Shown here in pieces: positions 1-11,178 of a stretch of 64,000 bases of DNA. The position numbers and the translations under genes were made by a program. Below the pieces are notes generated by a model. That model saw nothing but the letters and a program-made list of their open reading frames with translations. It ran no database searches and was not told where the DNA came from. Origin of the DNA: an uncultured Acidobacteriota bacterium (lineage in GTDB: Bacteria > Acidobacteriota > Thermoanaerobaculia > Gp7-AA8); assembly GCA_937870635.1 (NCBI GenBank), contig CALMZP010000053.1:62001-126000 (forward strand). Reading direction: 5' to 3'. Positions within the stretch are counted from its first letter, which is position 1, and every line of letters starts with the position of its first letter.

Positions 1-282
1 GTCGCTGGAGCGGCGGCCACCGATCCGCTTTCCATTGAAATAGAGCGTGTACTCCGGGTCGCCGAGAATCTTGATGCGCGTCCAGTTCCGGCCCGGAGGC
101 AGGTCGAAGTCGCGCGCCGCGAAGAACGCCACGGGCATGTTGCGGTTGATCCGGTGAGGGGCCCATATCCAGCTCGCTTCGCCGGTGATGTCGTAGAACT
201 TCGTTGCGTAAAGGCGCCACAGGTAGCTGAACGACGCCGTGAGGAGCACGACGAAAATGACCGCCGCCGTCAGCCGGCGCAT
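1..282 (-). CDS. membrane-anchored protein, N-terminal part only
   Basis: The first 94 codons of a gene that leaves the window on the left. It opens with an ATG and a hydrophobic stretch at about residues 5-20, which reads as a signal anchor. A region follows that looks like the start of a jelly-roll, galactose-binding-like domain: aromatic and Pro-rich, with an LPPG turn near residue 63 and YTLYFNGKRIGG near residues 77-88. NGK turns of this kind are seen at the N termini of rhamnosidase-like and other carbohydrate-binding proteins. It is divergent from kdsB with 49 bases between the starts. The product cannot be named from this part. Confidence 0.6.
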   Translation of the reverse strand, partial: MRRLTAAVIFVVLLTASFSYLWRLYATKFYDITGEASWIWAPHRINRNMPVAFFAARDFDLPPGRNWTRIKILGDPEYTLYFNGKRIGGRRSSD

Positions 283-331
283 CAGTTCGCGATCGGCTGG
301 CGCGATAGGGGGGTTAGAATCCGCCGCGTCC

Positions 332-1054
332 ATGAAGGCGGTCATTCTAATTCCTGCACGGTGGGCCTCGACGCGATTCCCGGGGAAGCCGCTGACGCCC
401 ATCGCCGGGGTGTCGCTGGTTCGGCGCGTTTTCGATCGGGCGGTGACCGTGCGCGGCGCCACCGCCGTCTACGTCGCCACGGACGACGACCGCATCGCAT
501 CCCACGTCCGGGCGTTCGGCGGCAACGTCCTGCAGCCGGAAGGCGACTTCCAGACCGGCACCGATCGCATTGCCGCCGCCGTGCGCCTGCTCCCTCCCGG
601 GTTCGACCAGGTGATCAACGTCCAGGGCGACGAGCCGCTGATCGACACCGAGAGCGTCGACCGGGTCATCGACGCGCTCCAGCACGAGCCGATCGACATC
701 GCCACCCTCGCCTCGCCCATCGAGACGGATGAGGAGTACACGAGCCAGGACGTCGTGAAGGTTGTCACCGTTCTGTCCGGTGACGCTCTCTACTTCTCAC
801 GCGCGCCGATTCCGTTCGGTTCGCGGGAAGCGGCGCGGCGGCACATCGGTTTGTATGGATATCAGACGAGAGCTCTTCTGCGTTTCGCTTCGCTGCCGCG
901 GACTCCGCTCGAGCGGACAGAATCGCTCGAACAGTTGCGAGCATTGCAGAACGGCTTTAAAATTCGAGTACTGCACACGGACAAGCCCCACCTCGGAGTC
1001 GACCGCCCCGAGGATGTCCCGCGCGTCGAGAGTGAGCTTGCGAAATTGCGCTGA
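332..1054 (+). CDS. kdsB: 3-deoxy-manno-octulosonate cytidylyltransferase
   Basis: CMP-Kdo synthetase activates Kdo with CTP for lipid A-core assembly in the cytoplasm. The 240 residues match the usual family length. The nucleotide-binding signature IPARWASTRFPGKPL is at residues 7-21. The conserved NVQGDEPLI is near residue 95, and the later block YFSRAPIPF is the sugar-binding segment. An in-frame reading extends upstream to 239, but the ATG at 332 aligns with the family start, so I use it. It precedes pyrG, which makes the CTP it uses, and kdsA, which makes the Kdo-8-phosphate precursor, so the three form one functional group. Confidence 0.95.
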   Translation: MKAVILIPARWASTRFPGKPLTPIAGVSLVRRVFDRAVTVRGATAVYVATDDDRIASHVRAFGGNVLQPEGDFQTGTDRIAAAVRLLPPGFDQVINVQGDEPLIDTESVDRVIDALQHEPIDIATLASPIETDEEYTSQDVVKVVTVLSGDALYFSRAPIPFGSREAARRHIGLYGYQTRALLRFASLPRTPLERTESLEQLRALQNGFKIRVLHTDKPHLGVDRPEDVPRVESELAKLR

Positions 1055-1140
1055 GATCCATGGAGGACATTCGTGAGCGTGACGCTCACAATGCACCTCT
1101 CTCAGCACTCTCAGCAGCAGACCCCTCCCTCCCGCTCCCC

Positions 1141-2919
<1,779 letters not shown>

Positions 2920-2993
2920 TGAGGACGTCGTGACGGCGTTCATTGCGGTACGCTCCGCACTCCCGGCGCGGGGAAGCGCCACCTGAATACGAG

Positions 2994-3833
2994 ATGACAC
3001 GAACGATTCCAATCACCTCCGACATCGCATTTGGAGGGTCGAACCCTCCTCTCTTCATGGCCGGCCCGTGCGTCATCGAATCGCGCGAGCACGCGATGGC
3101 GATGGCCCGCGCATTACTGAAGCTTCGCGACGAGCTGAAAATCAACCTCGTCTTCAAATCGTCGTTCGACAAAGCGAACCGCTCTTCGATCGAATCGTTT
3201 CGCGGGCCCGGTCTCGAGAAGGGACTGGCGATCCTCCGCGACGTGAAGAAGGAGACCGGCCTGCCGCTCATCTCCGACATCCACGCGCCCGAACAGGCCG
3301 CTCCGGCGGCCGAGGTGCTGGACATCCTGCAGATCCCGGCTTTTCTGTGCAGGCAGACGGATCTCATCGCCGCGGCAGCGCGCACCGGCAAGGCCATCGC
3401 CGTGAAGAAGGGACAGTTCCTCTCTCCGGAAGAGGCGAAGAACATTCTGGAAAAGGGGCAGGAAGTCGGAAACGACAAGGTGTTCATCACCGAGCGCGGC
3501 AGCTCGTTCGGCTATCAGAATCTCGTCGTGGACATGCGCTCATTCCCGATCATCCGCGCCCTCGGCTCCCCCGTCGTCTACGACATCACGCACTCGATGC
3601 AGAAGCCGGGCGGCGAAGGCAAGCAGACGGGCGGAACGCCGCAGTTCGCGCGGCCGCTCGCCCGCGCGGCCGCGGCAGCAGGCGCGGACGGCTTCTTCAT
3701 GGAAGTGCACGACAACCCGCCAACCGCACTCTCCGATCGCACCACGCAGATCCGTCCCGAGGTGGCGCGGGCGATCATCGAGGATGTGCTGGCGATCCGC
3801 CGAGCGCTTTTACCGCGAGAACTGTCACTCTGA
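2994..3833 (+). CDS. kdsA: 3-deoxy-8-phosphooctulonate synthase
   Basis: Condenses arabinose-5-phosphate and phosphoenolpyruvate to Kdo-8-phosphate, a TIM-barrel aldolase of LPS synthesis. The 279 residues fit the family. Visible signatures are FMAGPCVIES near the start, FKSSFDKANRSS (phosphate and metal contacts), GLPLISDIH, a QIPAFLCRQTDL segment and the late EVHDNP. The start at 2994 was chosen because the family begins a few residues before the MAGPCVIES block; the upstream extension to 2943 is not conserved. It lies 74 bases downstream of pyrG on the same strand, so a kdsB-pyrG-kdsA transcription unit is likely. Confidence 0.95.
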   Translation: MTRTIPITSDIAFGGSNPPLFMAGPCVIESREHAMAMARALLKLRDELKINLVFKSSFDKANRSSIESFRGPGLEKGLAILRDVKKETGLPLISDIHAPEQAAPAAEVLDILQIPAFLCRQTDLIAAAARTGKAIAVKKGQFLSPEEAKNILEKGQEVGNDKVFITERGSSFGYQNLVVDMRSFPIIRALGSPVVYDITHSMQKPGGEGKQTGGTPQFARPLARAAAAAGADGFFMEVHDNPPTALSDRTTQIRPEVARAIIEDVLAIRRALLPRELSL

Positions 3834-4074
3834 GGTCCGGACCGAGCAGCCGCCGACACAGCCGACCACGCCAGGTTACATTCTCTGCTATGACCCGACC
3901 AACCCGAATGCCTGGATGTACCAGCCAGACGAGAACATCGTTGACGAGGGTTGTGGCGCGCAGGTTCCTAACAACCGCGGATGCCCCTGCAACATGCAGC
4001 CGTTCACGATGCCCTCGGTCACGAACTCGTCGGGTGCCCGCATGATCTACTCCAACCCCGCACTCTGCCCGTAA
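3832..4074 (+). pseudogene. orphan 3' gene fragment, Cys- and Asn-rich
   Basis: An open frame continues just past the kdsA stop for about 80 codons with protein-like composition (TTPGYILCYDP, then GCGAQVPNNRGCPCNM) and ends at a stop before 4080. I find no credible start after the kdsA stop and no Shine-Dalgarno sequence. Several Cys pairs suggest the tail of a secreted protein. It may be the 3' remnant of a gene lost upstream, or a gene with a rare start. Function is unknown. Confidence 0.35.
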
Positions 4075-4087
4075 TCAACGCACAACC

Positions 4088-4878
4088 ATGACGATCCGAA
4101 CAACAGTGCTCATCCTCATCCTCGGGGTCGCCCCCATTCTGTCCGGCGCCGACCTCAACGGCGACAACGGGGAAACTGTTCTCCTTCCGCTCGCGTTTCA
4201 CCCTGATCTGAGAGTCCCGGGCGCGTACGGAACCATGTGGCAGGGCGAGGGATGGAGAATCGGACCTCCGAATCGGTGGTTCTGTGGTGCCGTTTCGGCA
4301 ACTGCAGCCAGATCGATCCGCGCCAACGCCGCCGCCTCGGATTCCCGTTCCCGCAGTCGGCGCAGTTCGGTTTTCTCGTGCACACGCCCGTGGCGGCCGC
4401 GCCACATCTGACGCTCTCCAACCGCATCTTTGAGCGGACGCTGCGCGCGCAACCACGCGGCGTCGAGATTCCCGTGGTCCGCGAAGGGTCGTTTTTCAGC
4501 GGGGACCGAACGTTCTTAGGCGTGCCAGCCGGCGAGGGTGTGCGCGTGAGTCTGCGCGCGTATGATCCTTGGGTTCACCTACCGACGCCCACGACGAACC
4601 TTGTGTTGATCAGGGTCAGTGTCCAAACACTGGCAGGAGACGAGCTCGGAAGCTTCGAGCTGCGACCCCAAATTCTCAACCCTGAGGGGCCGGCCGTTGA
4701 TTATTACAAGCCCGGCATCGCAATGGTTCACGACCTTGCCGCGGTGGTGCCAGCGGTTGCCGCGCATGAGCGCGTGCACATCAGAGTCTCGGCCCAGCCA
4801 GCGCAGGCGCAATATTACGGTATGGTAGCGGTCACCGACAACGAGACTCAGACCGTCAGCATCATCAGCGCGCAGTAG
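4088..4878 (+). pseudogene. secreted protein with internal frameshift
   Basis: The reading starts at 4088 with a clear signal peptide (MTIRTTVLILILGVAPILSG) and a mature part LLPLAFHPDLRVPGAYGT that continues to about position 4250. The protein-like sequence then resumes in another frame (MENRTSESVVLW onward from 4252) and runs to the stop at 4878. Joined, the product would be about 263 residues and has the feel of the secreted beta-sandwich proteins with a VPGAYGTMW-type opening common in environmental bacteria. One base must be gained or two lost near 4250 to restore one frame. It could be true decay or a base-calling error. It is on the strand opposite the GH94 gene. Confidence 0.55.
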
Positions 4879-4892
4879 TTTTGCTTGTCTAC

Positions 4893-4923
4893 GCGAGGGG
4901 CAGCTGATGCAGCCGCCCCTCGC
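4893..4923. terminator. GC-rich hairpin between convergent genes
   Basis: GCGAGGGGC at 4893-4901 pairs with GCCCCTCGC at 4915-4923. There is no clear T run on either side. It lies between the end of the secreted protein at 4878 and the 3' end of the GH94 gene at 5051, so it may stop transcription from both. Confidence 0.5.
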
Positions 4924-5050
4924 CTCCGCATCCATTCACCCTACGGAGCGGGGCCGTCAGGAGGACTCACTCACGCCCTACTGCTGGCAAATGACTGAAT
5001 GGTCCAGTGGCCACTCGTCAGAGGTGCTGTTCCGTCGCGATACTCCCTAA

Positions 5051-7393
5051 TCACACCCGTACGACCACTTCGTGTTTCTCGCCCTTCTTCGGCACCGGCA
5101 GCCTCTGCACACCGCTGGTGCTGCCACCACGCTCGATCCGGATGTCGTACGTTGCCCCGCGCCATGTGCGCGTCATGCGCGCGCGATCCCATGATGGCGG
5201 CAGACAGGGATCGATGATCAGCGTGTCCCAGTCGGGGCGGACGCCGAGGACCCATTCGGCGACGATGCGGTGGAGCCAGGCCGCGGAGCCGGTGTACCAG
5301 GTCCATCCGGCCCGGCCGTAGAGCGGCGAATCGGGGCCGTCGACGTTGCCCGGCAGCACGTACGGTTCGGCCCAGTAGTGTTCCGGATCCTTGTTCGTCG
5401 GATCGATGGCGATGAGAAGCTGTTCGACGAGCGATGCATCCTTCACCTTCGCGGCCGCGGCGATCGCCCACGTCGCGGCGTGCGTGTAGACGCCGCCGTT
5501 CTCGCGAAGTCCCGCCGCGTAGCGCGTGATGTAACCGATGCGCTCATCGGGCTCGTCATAGGCGGGCGCGAGGAGCAGCGCGCCGGCCTCGCTCACCAGA
5601 TGTTTCCGCACGGCATCCATGCAGGCCTTGCCGCGATCAGCCGGGGCGATGTCGTTGAGGATCGCCCACGTCTGCGCGTTGAGATAGATCTTTCCGGCCT
5701 TGTTCTTCGCGCTTCCGATCTTCGAACCGTCGTCGAGCGTGGCGCGCCAGTACCAGCCGCCATCCCAGCCATGTTCGTTGATCGCGGCGACTAGACGCTC
5801 GCGGCGCTGCGCATAGTCCGCCGCGAACGTCGCCTTGCCGCTGCGCCGATGAATCTCGGCCCATTCGCCGAGGCATCCCGCCAGGAAATGTGCGAGCCAG
5901 ATCGACTCGCCTTTCTCTTCCAGTCCCGCCGCGGAGAGGCCGTCGTTCCAGTCCCCTGCACCGATGTACGGGATCCCTCGCTTGCTCGTGCGGGCGAAGA
6001 CGCGTTCGAATGCGCGCCGCACGTGCTCCTCGAGCGGCGCCGGCGCCGGGTCGTCGAGAAATGCCGTCTTCTCTTCGAGGATCGAGTAGTCGCCGGTCTC
6101 ACGGATGTAGTTCGGCGTGACGAACGACATCCACAGCAGATCGTCGGTCATCTTCGTGACGTGCCCCTGCTCGGAGAGCGGATGCCACCAGTGATAGACC
6201 GAGCCGTCCGCGAACTGATGCTCCGCATGGAGATTGATCTGTCTCCGGGTCTTGGCCGGGTCGATCGTCAGCCAGACCTGCGAGTCCTGCAGCTGGTCGC
6301 GGAACCCATAGGCGCCGCTCTGCTGGTAGTAGCCGGCGCGGCCCCAGATGCGCGCCGAGATCGCCTGATAGCGAACCCAGTCGTTGACGAACGAATCGAA
6401 ACGCTTGTCAGGCGTCTCAATTCGATGGGCGGCGAGGCGGTCGATCCACGATTGCTTCGACTCGGCCAGCGCTCCCGTCATCGCATCGACATCGAGCCAC
6501 TTCTTGAGCAGCTTCTCCGAACGCGGCCGCGAGTCATCGACGGCGATCGCGAAGCCGATGGTGGTTTCGCCCCCCGCGCCGAGGGTGACCTCGCTCCGCA
6601 TCGCGGCGACCGGGTCCCAGTGCGCGCCGAAGAGGCCGCGCCATTCACGGCGCGTCAGCGCTTCGGGCTGCCGCACGGTCCCGTAACGGCCGATGAATTC
6701 CGTCTTCTCCCCTTCGGCGGCGACGATCTTCGCGGTCGATCCGAATCCTGAAACGTATGGAAAGCCGGTGTTCCAGTGTCCCCATCGCTTCGAGCCGATG
6801 TCCCACATACGGCTCCACCCGAAGACGGCGTTGTGCTTCGCGTCGAACTCCGTCTCGATGAAGAGCTTGTGAAACTCGCGCCGCGGCGCGGGCGTCGTGC
6901 CGCAGCACCACTCCAGATACGCGGTGAGATCGAGCGTCCGCGGCTTCGACGACGTGTTCTTCATTCGGACGATCCACATCTCGACGGTCTCGGCCGGGTG
7001 CGGAAAAAGAGTCCACTCCGCTTCGATCCCGGCGAAACGCGTCACGAACGTGCTGGACCCGATGCCGTGGCGGCACTCGAAATGCTCGTACTTCGGCCAC
7101 ATCGGCGCCGGCGAGAGCGACCAGGCTTCGCCCGACTCCCGATCGACCACGTAGAGAAACTTCCCGCTCGAGTCCTGCGCGAAATCCTGCTGCCACCAGT
7201 TGACGACCGCGAGCTGCGAGTTGTCGATCCAGGTGAAACCGCTGCCGGTGTGGCTCACCGCGAGACCGAGACGCTCGTTGGCGATGACGTTCGACCAGGG
7301 CCGCGGCGGCCACGGGTCGGTGATGATGTATTCCCGTCCGTCCTCGGAAAATCGTCCGTAGCGATCCCGTAAACCGTCGCTCACCTTACCCAT
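5051..7393 (-). CDS. GH94 family glycoside phosphorylase
   Basis: Glycosyltransferase-36/GH94 enzymes split beta-linked di- or oligosaccharides with phosphate to give a sugar-1-phosphate, or carry out related reactions on glucans. The 780-residue protein has the N-terminal beta-sandwich (about 20-290), a helical linker, the (alpha/alpha)6 barrel (about 330-700) and a C-terminal beta domain. The hallmark GAGDWNDG is at residues 478-485 and holds the general-acid Asp; the downstream GWTWYTGSAAW is the phosphate-site region typical of cellobiose phosphorylases. No signal peptide is seen, so it acts in the cytoplasm. Substrate (cellobiose, chitobiose or laminaribiose) cannot be fixed from sequence. 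It is last in a same-strand set with the genes at 7407 and 8048. Confidence 0.9.
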   Translation of the reverse strand: MGKVSDGLRDRYGRFSEDGREYIITDPWPPRPWSNVIANERLGLAVSHTGSGFTWIDNSQLAVVNWWQQDFAQDSSGKFLYVVDRESGEAWSLSPAPMWPKYEHFECRHGIGSSTFVTRFAGIEAEWTLFPHPAETVEMWIVRMKNTSSKPRTLDLTAYLEWCCGTTPAPRREFHKLFIETEFDAKHNAVFGWSRMWDIGSKRWGHWNTGFPYVSGFGSTAKIVAAEGEKTEFIGRYGTVRQPEALTRREWRGLFGAHWDPVAAMRSEVTLGAGGETTIGFAIAVDDSRPRSEKLLKKWLDVDAMTGALAESKQSWIDRLAAHRIETPDKRFDSFVNDWVRYQAISARIWGRAGYYQQSGAYGFRDQLQDSQVWLTIDPAKTRRQINLHAEHQFADGSVYHWWHPLSEQGHVTKMTDDLLWMSFVTPNYIRETGDYSILEEKTAFLDDPAPAPLEEHVRRAFERVFARTSKRGIPYIGAGDWNDGLSAAGLEEKGESIWLAHFLAGCLGEWAEIHRRSGKATFAADYAQRRERLVAAINEHGWDGGWYWRATLDDGSKIGSAKNKAGKIYLNAQTWAILNDIAPADRGKACMDAVRKHLVSEAGALLLAPAYDEPDERIGYITRYAAGLRENGGVYTHAATWAIAAAAKVKDASLVEQLLIAIDPTNKDPEHYWAEPYVLPGNVDGPDSPLYGRAGWTWYTGSAAWLHRIVAEWVLGVRPDWDTLIIDPCLPPSWDRARMTRTWRGATYDIRIERGGSTSGVQRLPVPKKGEKHEVVVRV

Positions 7394-7406
7394 TCACCTC
7401 ACCTCT

Positions 7407-8051
7407 TCATTCATGGTCGTGCTCGAGATTCGGGAAACCGAGTTGCGTGGCGACGTCGCGCCAGGCGCGCTGAAAATCGGCGCGACCGTGGTGCGGGAGC
7501 ACGATCCCCCGCGAATACAAATCGATGTGGAGCATCTCGGCGGCCCATGCCACGGCCATGCGGTCAGCGGCTGTCCGCGGCTCGCCAGTGGAGCCGCGGG
7601 CGATCTCGCCCGTGGGAGGCCACGAAAATACGTTCCCACGGGCGATCTCGCCCGTGGCTCCACTCACTTCTGCCGAGGCTGGATTCAGGACCAGGCGGTA
7701 GATTTTCAATTTCGATCGGTCGCCGCTGGAGACCATCGTCCCGATGGCCGGTTGAGGGGCGCGTCCGAGAGCACGCTCGTCGCCGTCTTCGACGACGAAA
7801 ATCTGGTAGTCGTCGCGATTGAAGCGGGCGATCAGATGACGGCCGTGGTCGGTCTGTGCCCACTTGGCCAGACCCTCCCGCGTTGCTGCGGATACACGGC
7901 GCAGTTGTTCTCTGCTGAACTGCGGGGCGCCGTTGACGAAGAGGATCGGCTCGCCGGCGAGGATCAGGCCCTTCATCGGTGGACGGGGCGCGGGCGAGGT
8001 CGCCCGCGCTCCACTCATCATCGCCAGCAACATGAGGAGGGCCAGCTTCAC
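7407..8051 (-). CDS. secreted protein of unknown function carrying three palindromic repeats in frame
   Basis: A 214-residue protein starting with GTG at 8051. The start overlaps the stop of the upstream hydrolase gene by four bases (GTGA), which implies translational coupling. A short hydrophobic N terminus serves as a signal peptide. I do not recognise the domain; it has LILAGEPILFVNGAP and YQIFVVEDGDERALG segments, and a His-containing C terminus. Three copies of the GC palindrome are read through. One at 7989-8014 encodes SGARATSPA right at the signal-peptide end. Two at 7634-7664 and 7588-7616 encode SGATGEIARGN and TGEIARGSTG near residues 129-149. Between genes for GH94 and a large hydrolase, a role in carbohydrate handling is possible but not shown. 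Confidence 0.75.
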   Translation of the reverse strand: MKLALLMLLAMMSGARATSPAPRPPMKGLILAGEPILFVNGAPQFSREQLRRVSAATREGLAKWAQTDHGRHLIARFNRDDYQIFVVEDGDERALGRAPQPAIGTMVSSGDRSKLKIYRLVLNPASAEVSGATGEIARGNVFSWPPTGEIARGSTGEPRTAADRMAVAWAAEMLHIDLYSRGIVLPHHGRADFQRAWRDVATQLGFPNLEHDHE

Positions 8052-11000
8052 CGGTTCAGCCTCAGTTCGGCGGGCAGTTTCCTGACGACCTGATCGTCGA
8101 CGACGATTCCGCCGGGCGGGATCGTGACTCCTGTTTCGATCCGCATGACCACGCCTTTGCTGTCACGATGCATCGACCATGTCAGCGGACCGTAGGGAGT
8201 GCGGAGCATCTCCACTCCGATCGGCTCGGCGCCGATCCACGTCGAAGGGATCGCCGCGGCGAGTACCAGGGCCTGATCGTCCTCACGCTCGTACGCGAAC
8301 ATGTCGATCACCGAGCGGATGAAGTCCGATCCAACCCACGTGTGAGGCATGTCTCCAATGAACTTCGGATGCGGCGGATCCTTGTAGACGACCTCCGCCC
8401 AGTGATTGAACTCGGGTGGCCGCACGTGGGTGAAGAACCAGTCGAGGATCGCGTGCGCTCGCTCGGGTTGTCCCAGCCGCACGAACGTTCCCACAGTCCG
8501 CCATTCGTACGGTGTGTAGCCTTCCCAATCCTTGCGCCCGTCGCGGCGCGCCACGAACTCTTCCCAGTAACGATCGAATGTCCGCTGCAACGCGGCCCGC
8601 GGCATGTTCGCGCGTTCGTTGCCGGGGTTCAGCGCGGTCGTGGTCGACGTCGCATCGAAGTCGCCGAGCTCCACCGAGCCGGGGATGAAATCGATCTTGT
8701 GGTTCGCCATCGCCCGATCGATCGATGCATAGAGATCACGGCGGAATTCGTCGCGGATCGTGGCCATCCTCTTCTGATCGTCGCCATGGCCGAGGATGCG
8801 AGCGATCTCCGCGGCGTCCTTGAGCCCGGTGAGGATGAAGAAGTCATCCCAGTACGAATGCATCGGCTTGGCCGAGTAGCCTTCGTGGCTGATCGATTCG
8901 GGCACGAGTCCGAAGAAGGCGCGCTTCTCAGGGGTGCGGTATTCGTCGGTCATCCTCTGATGTCGCAGCGAATCGATGTACTCCACCGCCTTCGCCACGT
9001 TCGGCCACATCCGTTCGAGAAACGCGCGGTCGCCCGTGAAGTCGTAGTACTCCTTGATCAGAAAGATGAACTGGCCGTGGCTGTCGTGCTCCGGCACGGG
9101 GTCGCCGCCGCGCGGACTCACGCAGCAGGGGACGTAACCGTCGGGACGCTGATAGCGCGCATACCAGTCGATGAAGCGCCGGACCTCTTCCGCGTGTCCC
9201 AGCCGGAGCAGGGCCGCCGATGTCAGCGACCCGTCGCGAATCCACGAACGGTCATACGACCGCGACCCCGGCTGGATGGCGGGCCCATCGGCGTTGATGA
9301 GGATGTACGCGAGGTTACTGCGGATGGCCCGGGCGACGTGTTCGGCCCGCTTCGGCAGGTGGATGCCGACGCGTCCGAGCCGGTTCGACCATTCGCTTTG
9401 CGCAACGGCGAGTTCCTGTTCCGCGCGCCGCGATGCTTCCTCGACGGAAAGACCGCCGTCGAGTTGCGCGGGCCGCTCGTGGAACGGAATCGTGATGACG
9501 ATGTCCTTCGACTCACGGGGAGCCAGGGGCATCAGCCAGGACATCACGCCCGATGCGGCGCCGAAGGAATCTTCCACCGCTGACACTTCATTCGCGGGCG
9601 AGGTCGCCCGCGCTCCACTGATTCGCGTGAGAATGTCGCCCTGATCGAATCTCGCGGTGTTGAACGATTCGAGCTTCGTCAGTGGAATGATCGGCGTCGT
9701 ATCGTTCACGACGATCGCATTCCCCTCCCGCTTCAGCGAGCGGATCTCCGCGGCGCCGCCGGCTCGCGCCAGGAACTGCCACGACGGATTGACCTGCAGC
9801 GGGCGGATGGCCAGATGCAGCGTGGCCGTCGTCGGAGACGCGCCCCTGTTCGCGACTCGGTACCGTGCCCATAAAACGGAGTGGCCTTCCTCGCCGCGCG
9901 CGAAGGCAGTGATCGTCAGGCGCACGTCGCCGTGATCGCGCACGACGGTAGGAATGGGCAGATCACCATCGGCGAGTGATCGGGAGATCGTGGCATCGGC
10001 CCAGGAAAGTGGAGCGCGGGCGACCCCGCCCGCGCTTTTTCGATCATGCAGCTCCTGCCTGAGTTTTCCAGCCGCCGCCGGCTCCCCGATCGTCAAAAAC
10101 GGCTCGATCGAAAAGCGGATCGGATCGACGTCGATCGTTCCATCCTCGCTGATGAGAGCCTCGCGCATGTCCGCGGGTGCACCGATGATCGTCCAGTAGG
10201 ACTGCTGGCCGAGGAGATATTTCGGATAAAGACCGCGCGGTGACGATCGGGCGATCCGTTCCCACATGGCGTTCTTCGAATCGCCGAACGACGCTGGCTG
10301 CACCTCGATCGCGCGAACCGCGTATCCGGTGCCTGCGCTCCGCTTGAGGGCCAGGCGGACGTAGCGCGCCTCACCGTCGGGAATGAAGACCCAGTCGTCT
10401 CCGCCATCGCCATCGCGGACGCGCCACACCGTGTCCCATTCGCGGCGATCGGCCGAGGTCTCCACGTCGTAGTCGGCGGCGTGATGGGGCCCGTCCCACG
10501 CGATCCGCAGTCCGCCGAGCTCCCGACGGCGCCCGAAATCGATCTCGTGAATCCGCTCGCCGCTCCGGCTCGAACTCCATGCGCCGAACGCGTTGCGCTC
10601 TTCTTCGAACGGACGCTCGGCAGAAAGCGGCGTGAACGTCAGCTCATCGACCCACACCGTTCCTTTCCCACCATCGACCGCCACCACGACGAGCTCGAGA
10701 CCTGCCGTCGTCCTGATGTCGCCCCCGCCCTGCGGCCCCCACGCGAACTGGAGGTGCCGCTTCCTGATGCGGATGCGCGTCCACTCCTCGGGAAACCGGA
10801 ACTGCCGGCGCACCGACCACCACACGTTCTCCATCGACGGATCGAGGAGCTTGAACTCGAGCGTCTGCACGCTGCTGCCGCGGACCCAGAACGAGAATTC
10901 GTAGTTCTCAGGGAGCTCGAGATTCACCGGCAGCCTGGCGATCGCAAAGCCGCCGCCCCCCCCGAAATCGAAATCGAGGCGCATCGCTTTGCCCCGCTGC

Positions 11001-11167
11001 CGCGTGTCGGTGGAGATGTCGAGCTTCACACCGGCGGACGGGTGCGCCCGCCACCGGCTGACGTTCGAGAAATCGTCGAGAACCAGTGGAGATCGGACGA
11101 CCTCGCCCGCCGCCGTGACGCTGATGGAAACTGCAAGCGCAAGCAGAATCGCCGCTCGGAGAGCCAT
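8048..11167 (-). CDS. large secreted carbohydrate-active protein with (alpha/alpha)6 catalytic-like domain
   Basis: The ATG at 11167 gives a 1039-residue protein with a signal peptide (ALRAAILLALAVSISVTAA). An N-terminal carbohydrate-binding beta-sandwich (about 30-190) is followed by a discoidin-like F5/8 segment (about 195-300), a middle beta region and a helical barrel-like C-terminal domain (about 590-960) with YDRSWIRDGSLTSAALLRLG and WDDFFILTGL, features of (alpha/alpha)6 glycoside hydrolases. Exact family and substrate are not clear. The upstream in-frame extension to 11311 crosses the promoter and is rejected. GC palindromes are read in frame at 9592-9620 (SGARATSPAN), 10009-10036 (GGVARAPLS) and, degenerate, 11085-11112 (GEVVRSPL, directly after the signal peptide). 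Expression is probably controlled by the operator at 11179. Confidence 0.85.
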   Translation of the reverse strand: MALRAAILLALAVSISVTAAGEVVRSPLVLDDFSNVSRWRAHPSAGVKLDISTDTRQRGKAMRLDFDFGGGGGFAIARLPVNLELPENYEFSFWVRGSSVQTLEFKLLDPSMENVWWSVRRQFRFPEEWTRIRIRKRHLQFAWGPQGGGDIRTTAGLELVVVAVDGGKGTVWVDELTFTPLSAERPFEEERNAFGAWSSSRSGERIHEIDFGRRRELGGLRIAWDGPHHAADYDVETSADRREWDTVWRVRDGDGGDDWVFIPDGEARYVRLALKRSAGTGYAVRAIEVQPASFGDSKNAMWERIARSSPRGLYPKYLLGQQSYWTIIGAPADMREALISEDGTIDVDPIRFSIEPFLTIGEPAAAGKLRQELHDRKSAGGVARAPLSWADATISRSLADGDLPIPTVVRDHGDVRLTITAFARGEEGHSVLWARYRVANRGASPTTATLHLAIRPLQVNPSWQFLARAGGAAEIRSLKREGNAIVVNDTTPIIPLTKLESFNTARFDQGDILTRISGARATSPANEVSAVEDSFGAASGVMSWLMPLAPRESKDIVITIPFHERPAQLDGGLSVEEASRRAEQELAVAQSEWSNRLGRVGIHLPKRAEHVARAIRSNLAYILINADGPAIQPGSRSYDRSWIRDGSLTSAALLRLGHAEEVRRFIDWYARYQRPDGYVPCCVSPRGGDPVPEHDSHGQFIFLIKEYYDFTGDRAFLERMWPNVAKAVEYIDSLRHQRMTDEYRTPEKRAFFGLVPESISHEGYSAKPMHSYWDDFFILTGLKDAAEIARILGHGDDQKRMATIRDEFRRDLYASIDRAMANHKIDFIPGSVELGDFDATSTTTALNPGNERANMPRAALQRTFDRYWEEFVARRDGRKDWEGYTPYEWRTVGTFVRLGQPERAHAILDWFFTHVRPPEFNHWAEVVYKDPPHPKFIGDMPHTWVGSDFIRSVIDMFAYEREDDQALVLAAAIPSTWIGAEPIGVEMLRTPYGPLTWSMHRDSKGVVMRIETGVTIPPGGIVVDDQVVRKLPAELRLNR

Positions 11168-11178
11168 GGAGAGCACCG

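Noticed and set aside
7588-8014. Palindromes as insertion-sequence ends
   Set aside because: There is no transposase frame between copies and no target duplication that I can see; units are about 25-30 bases only.
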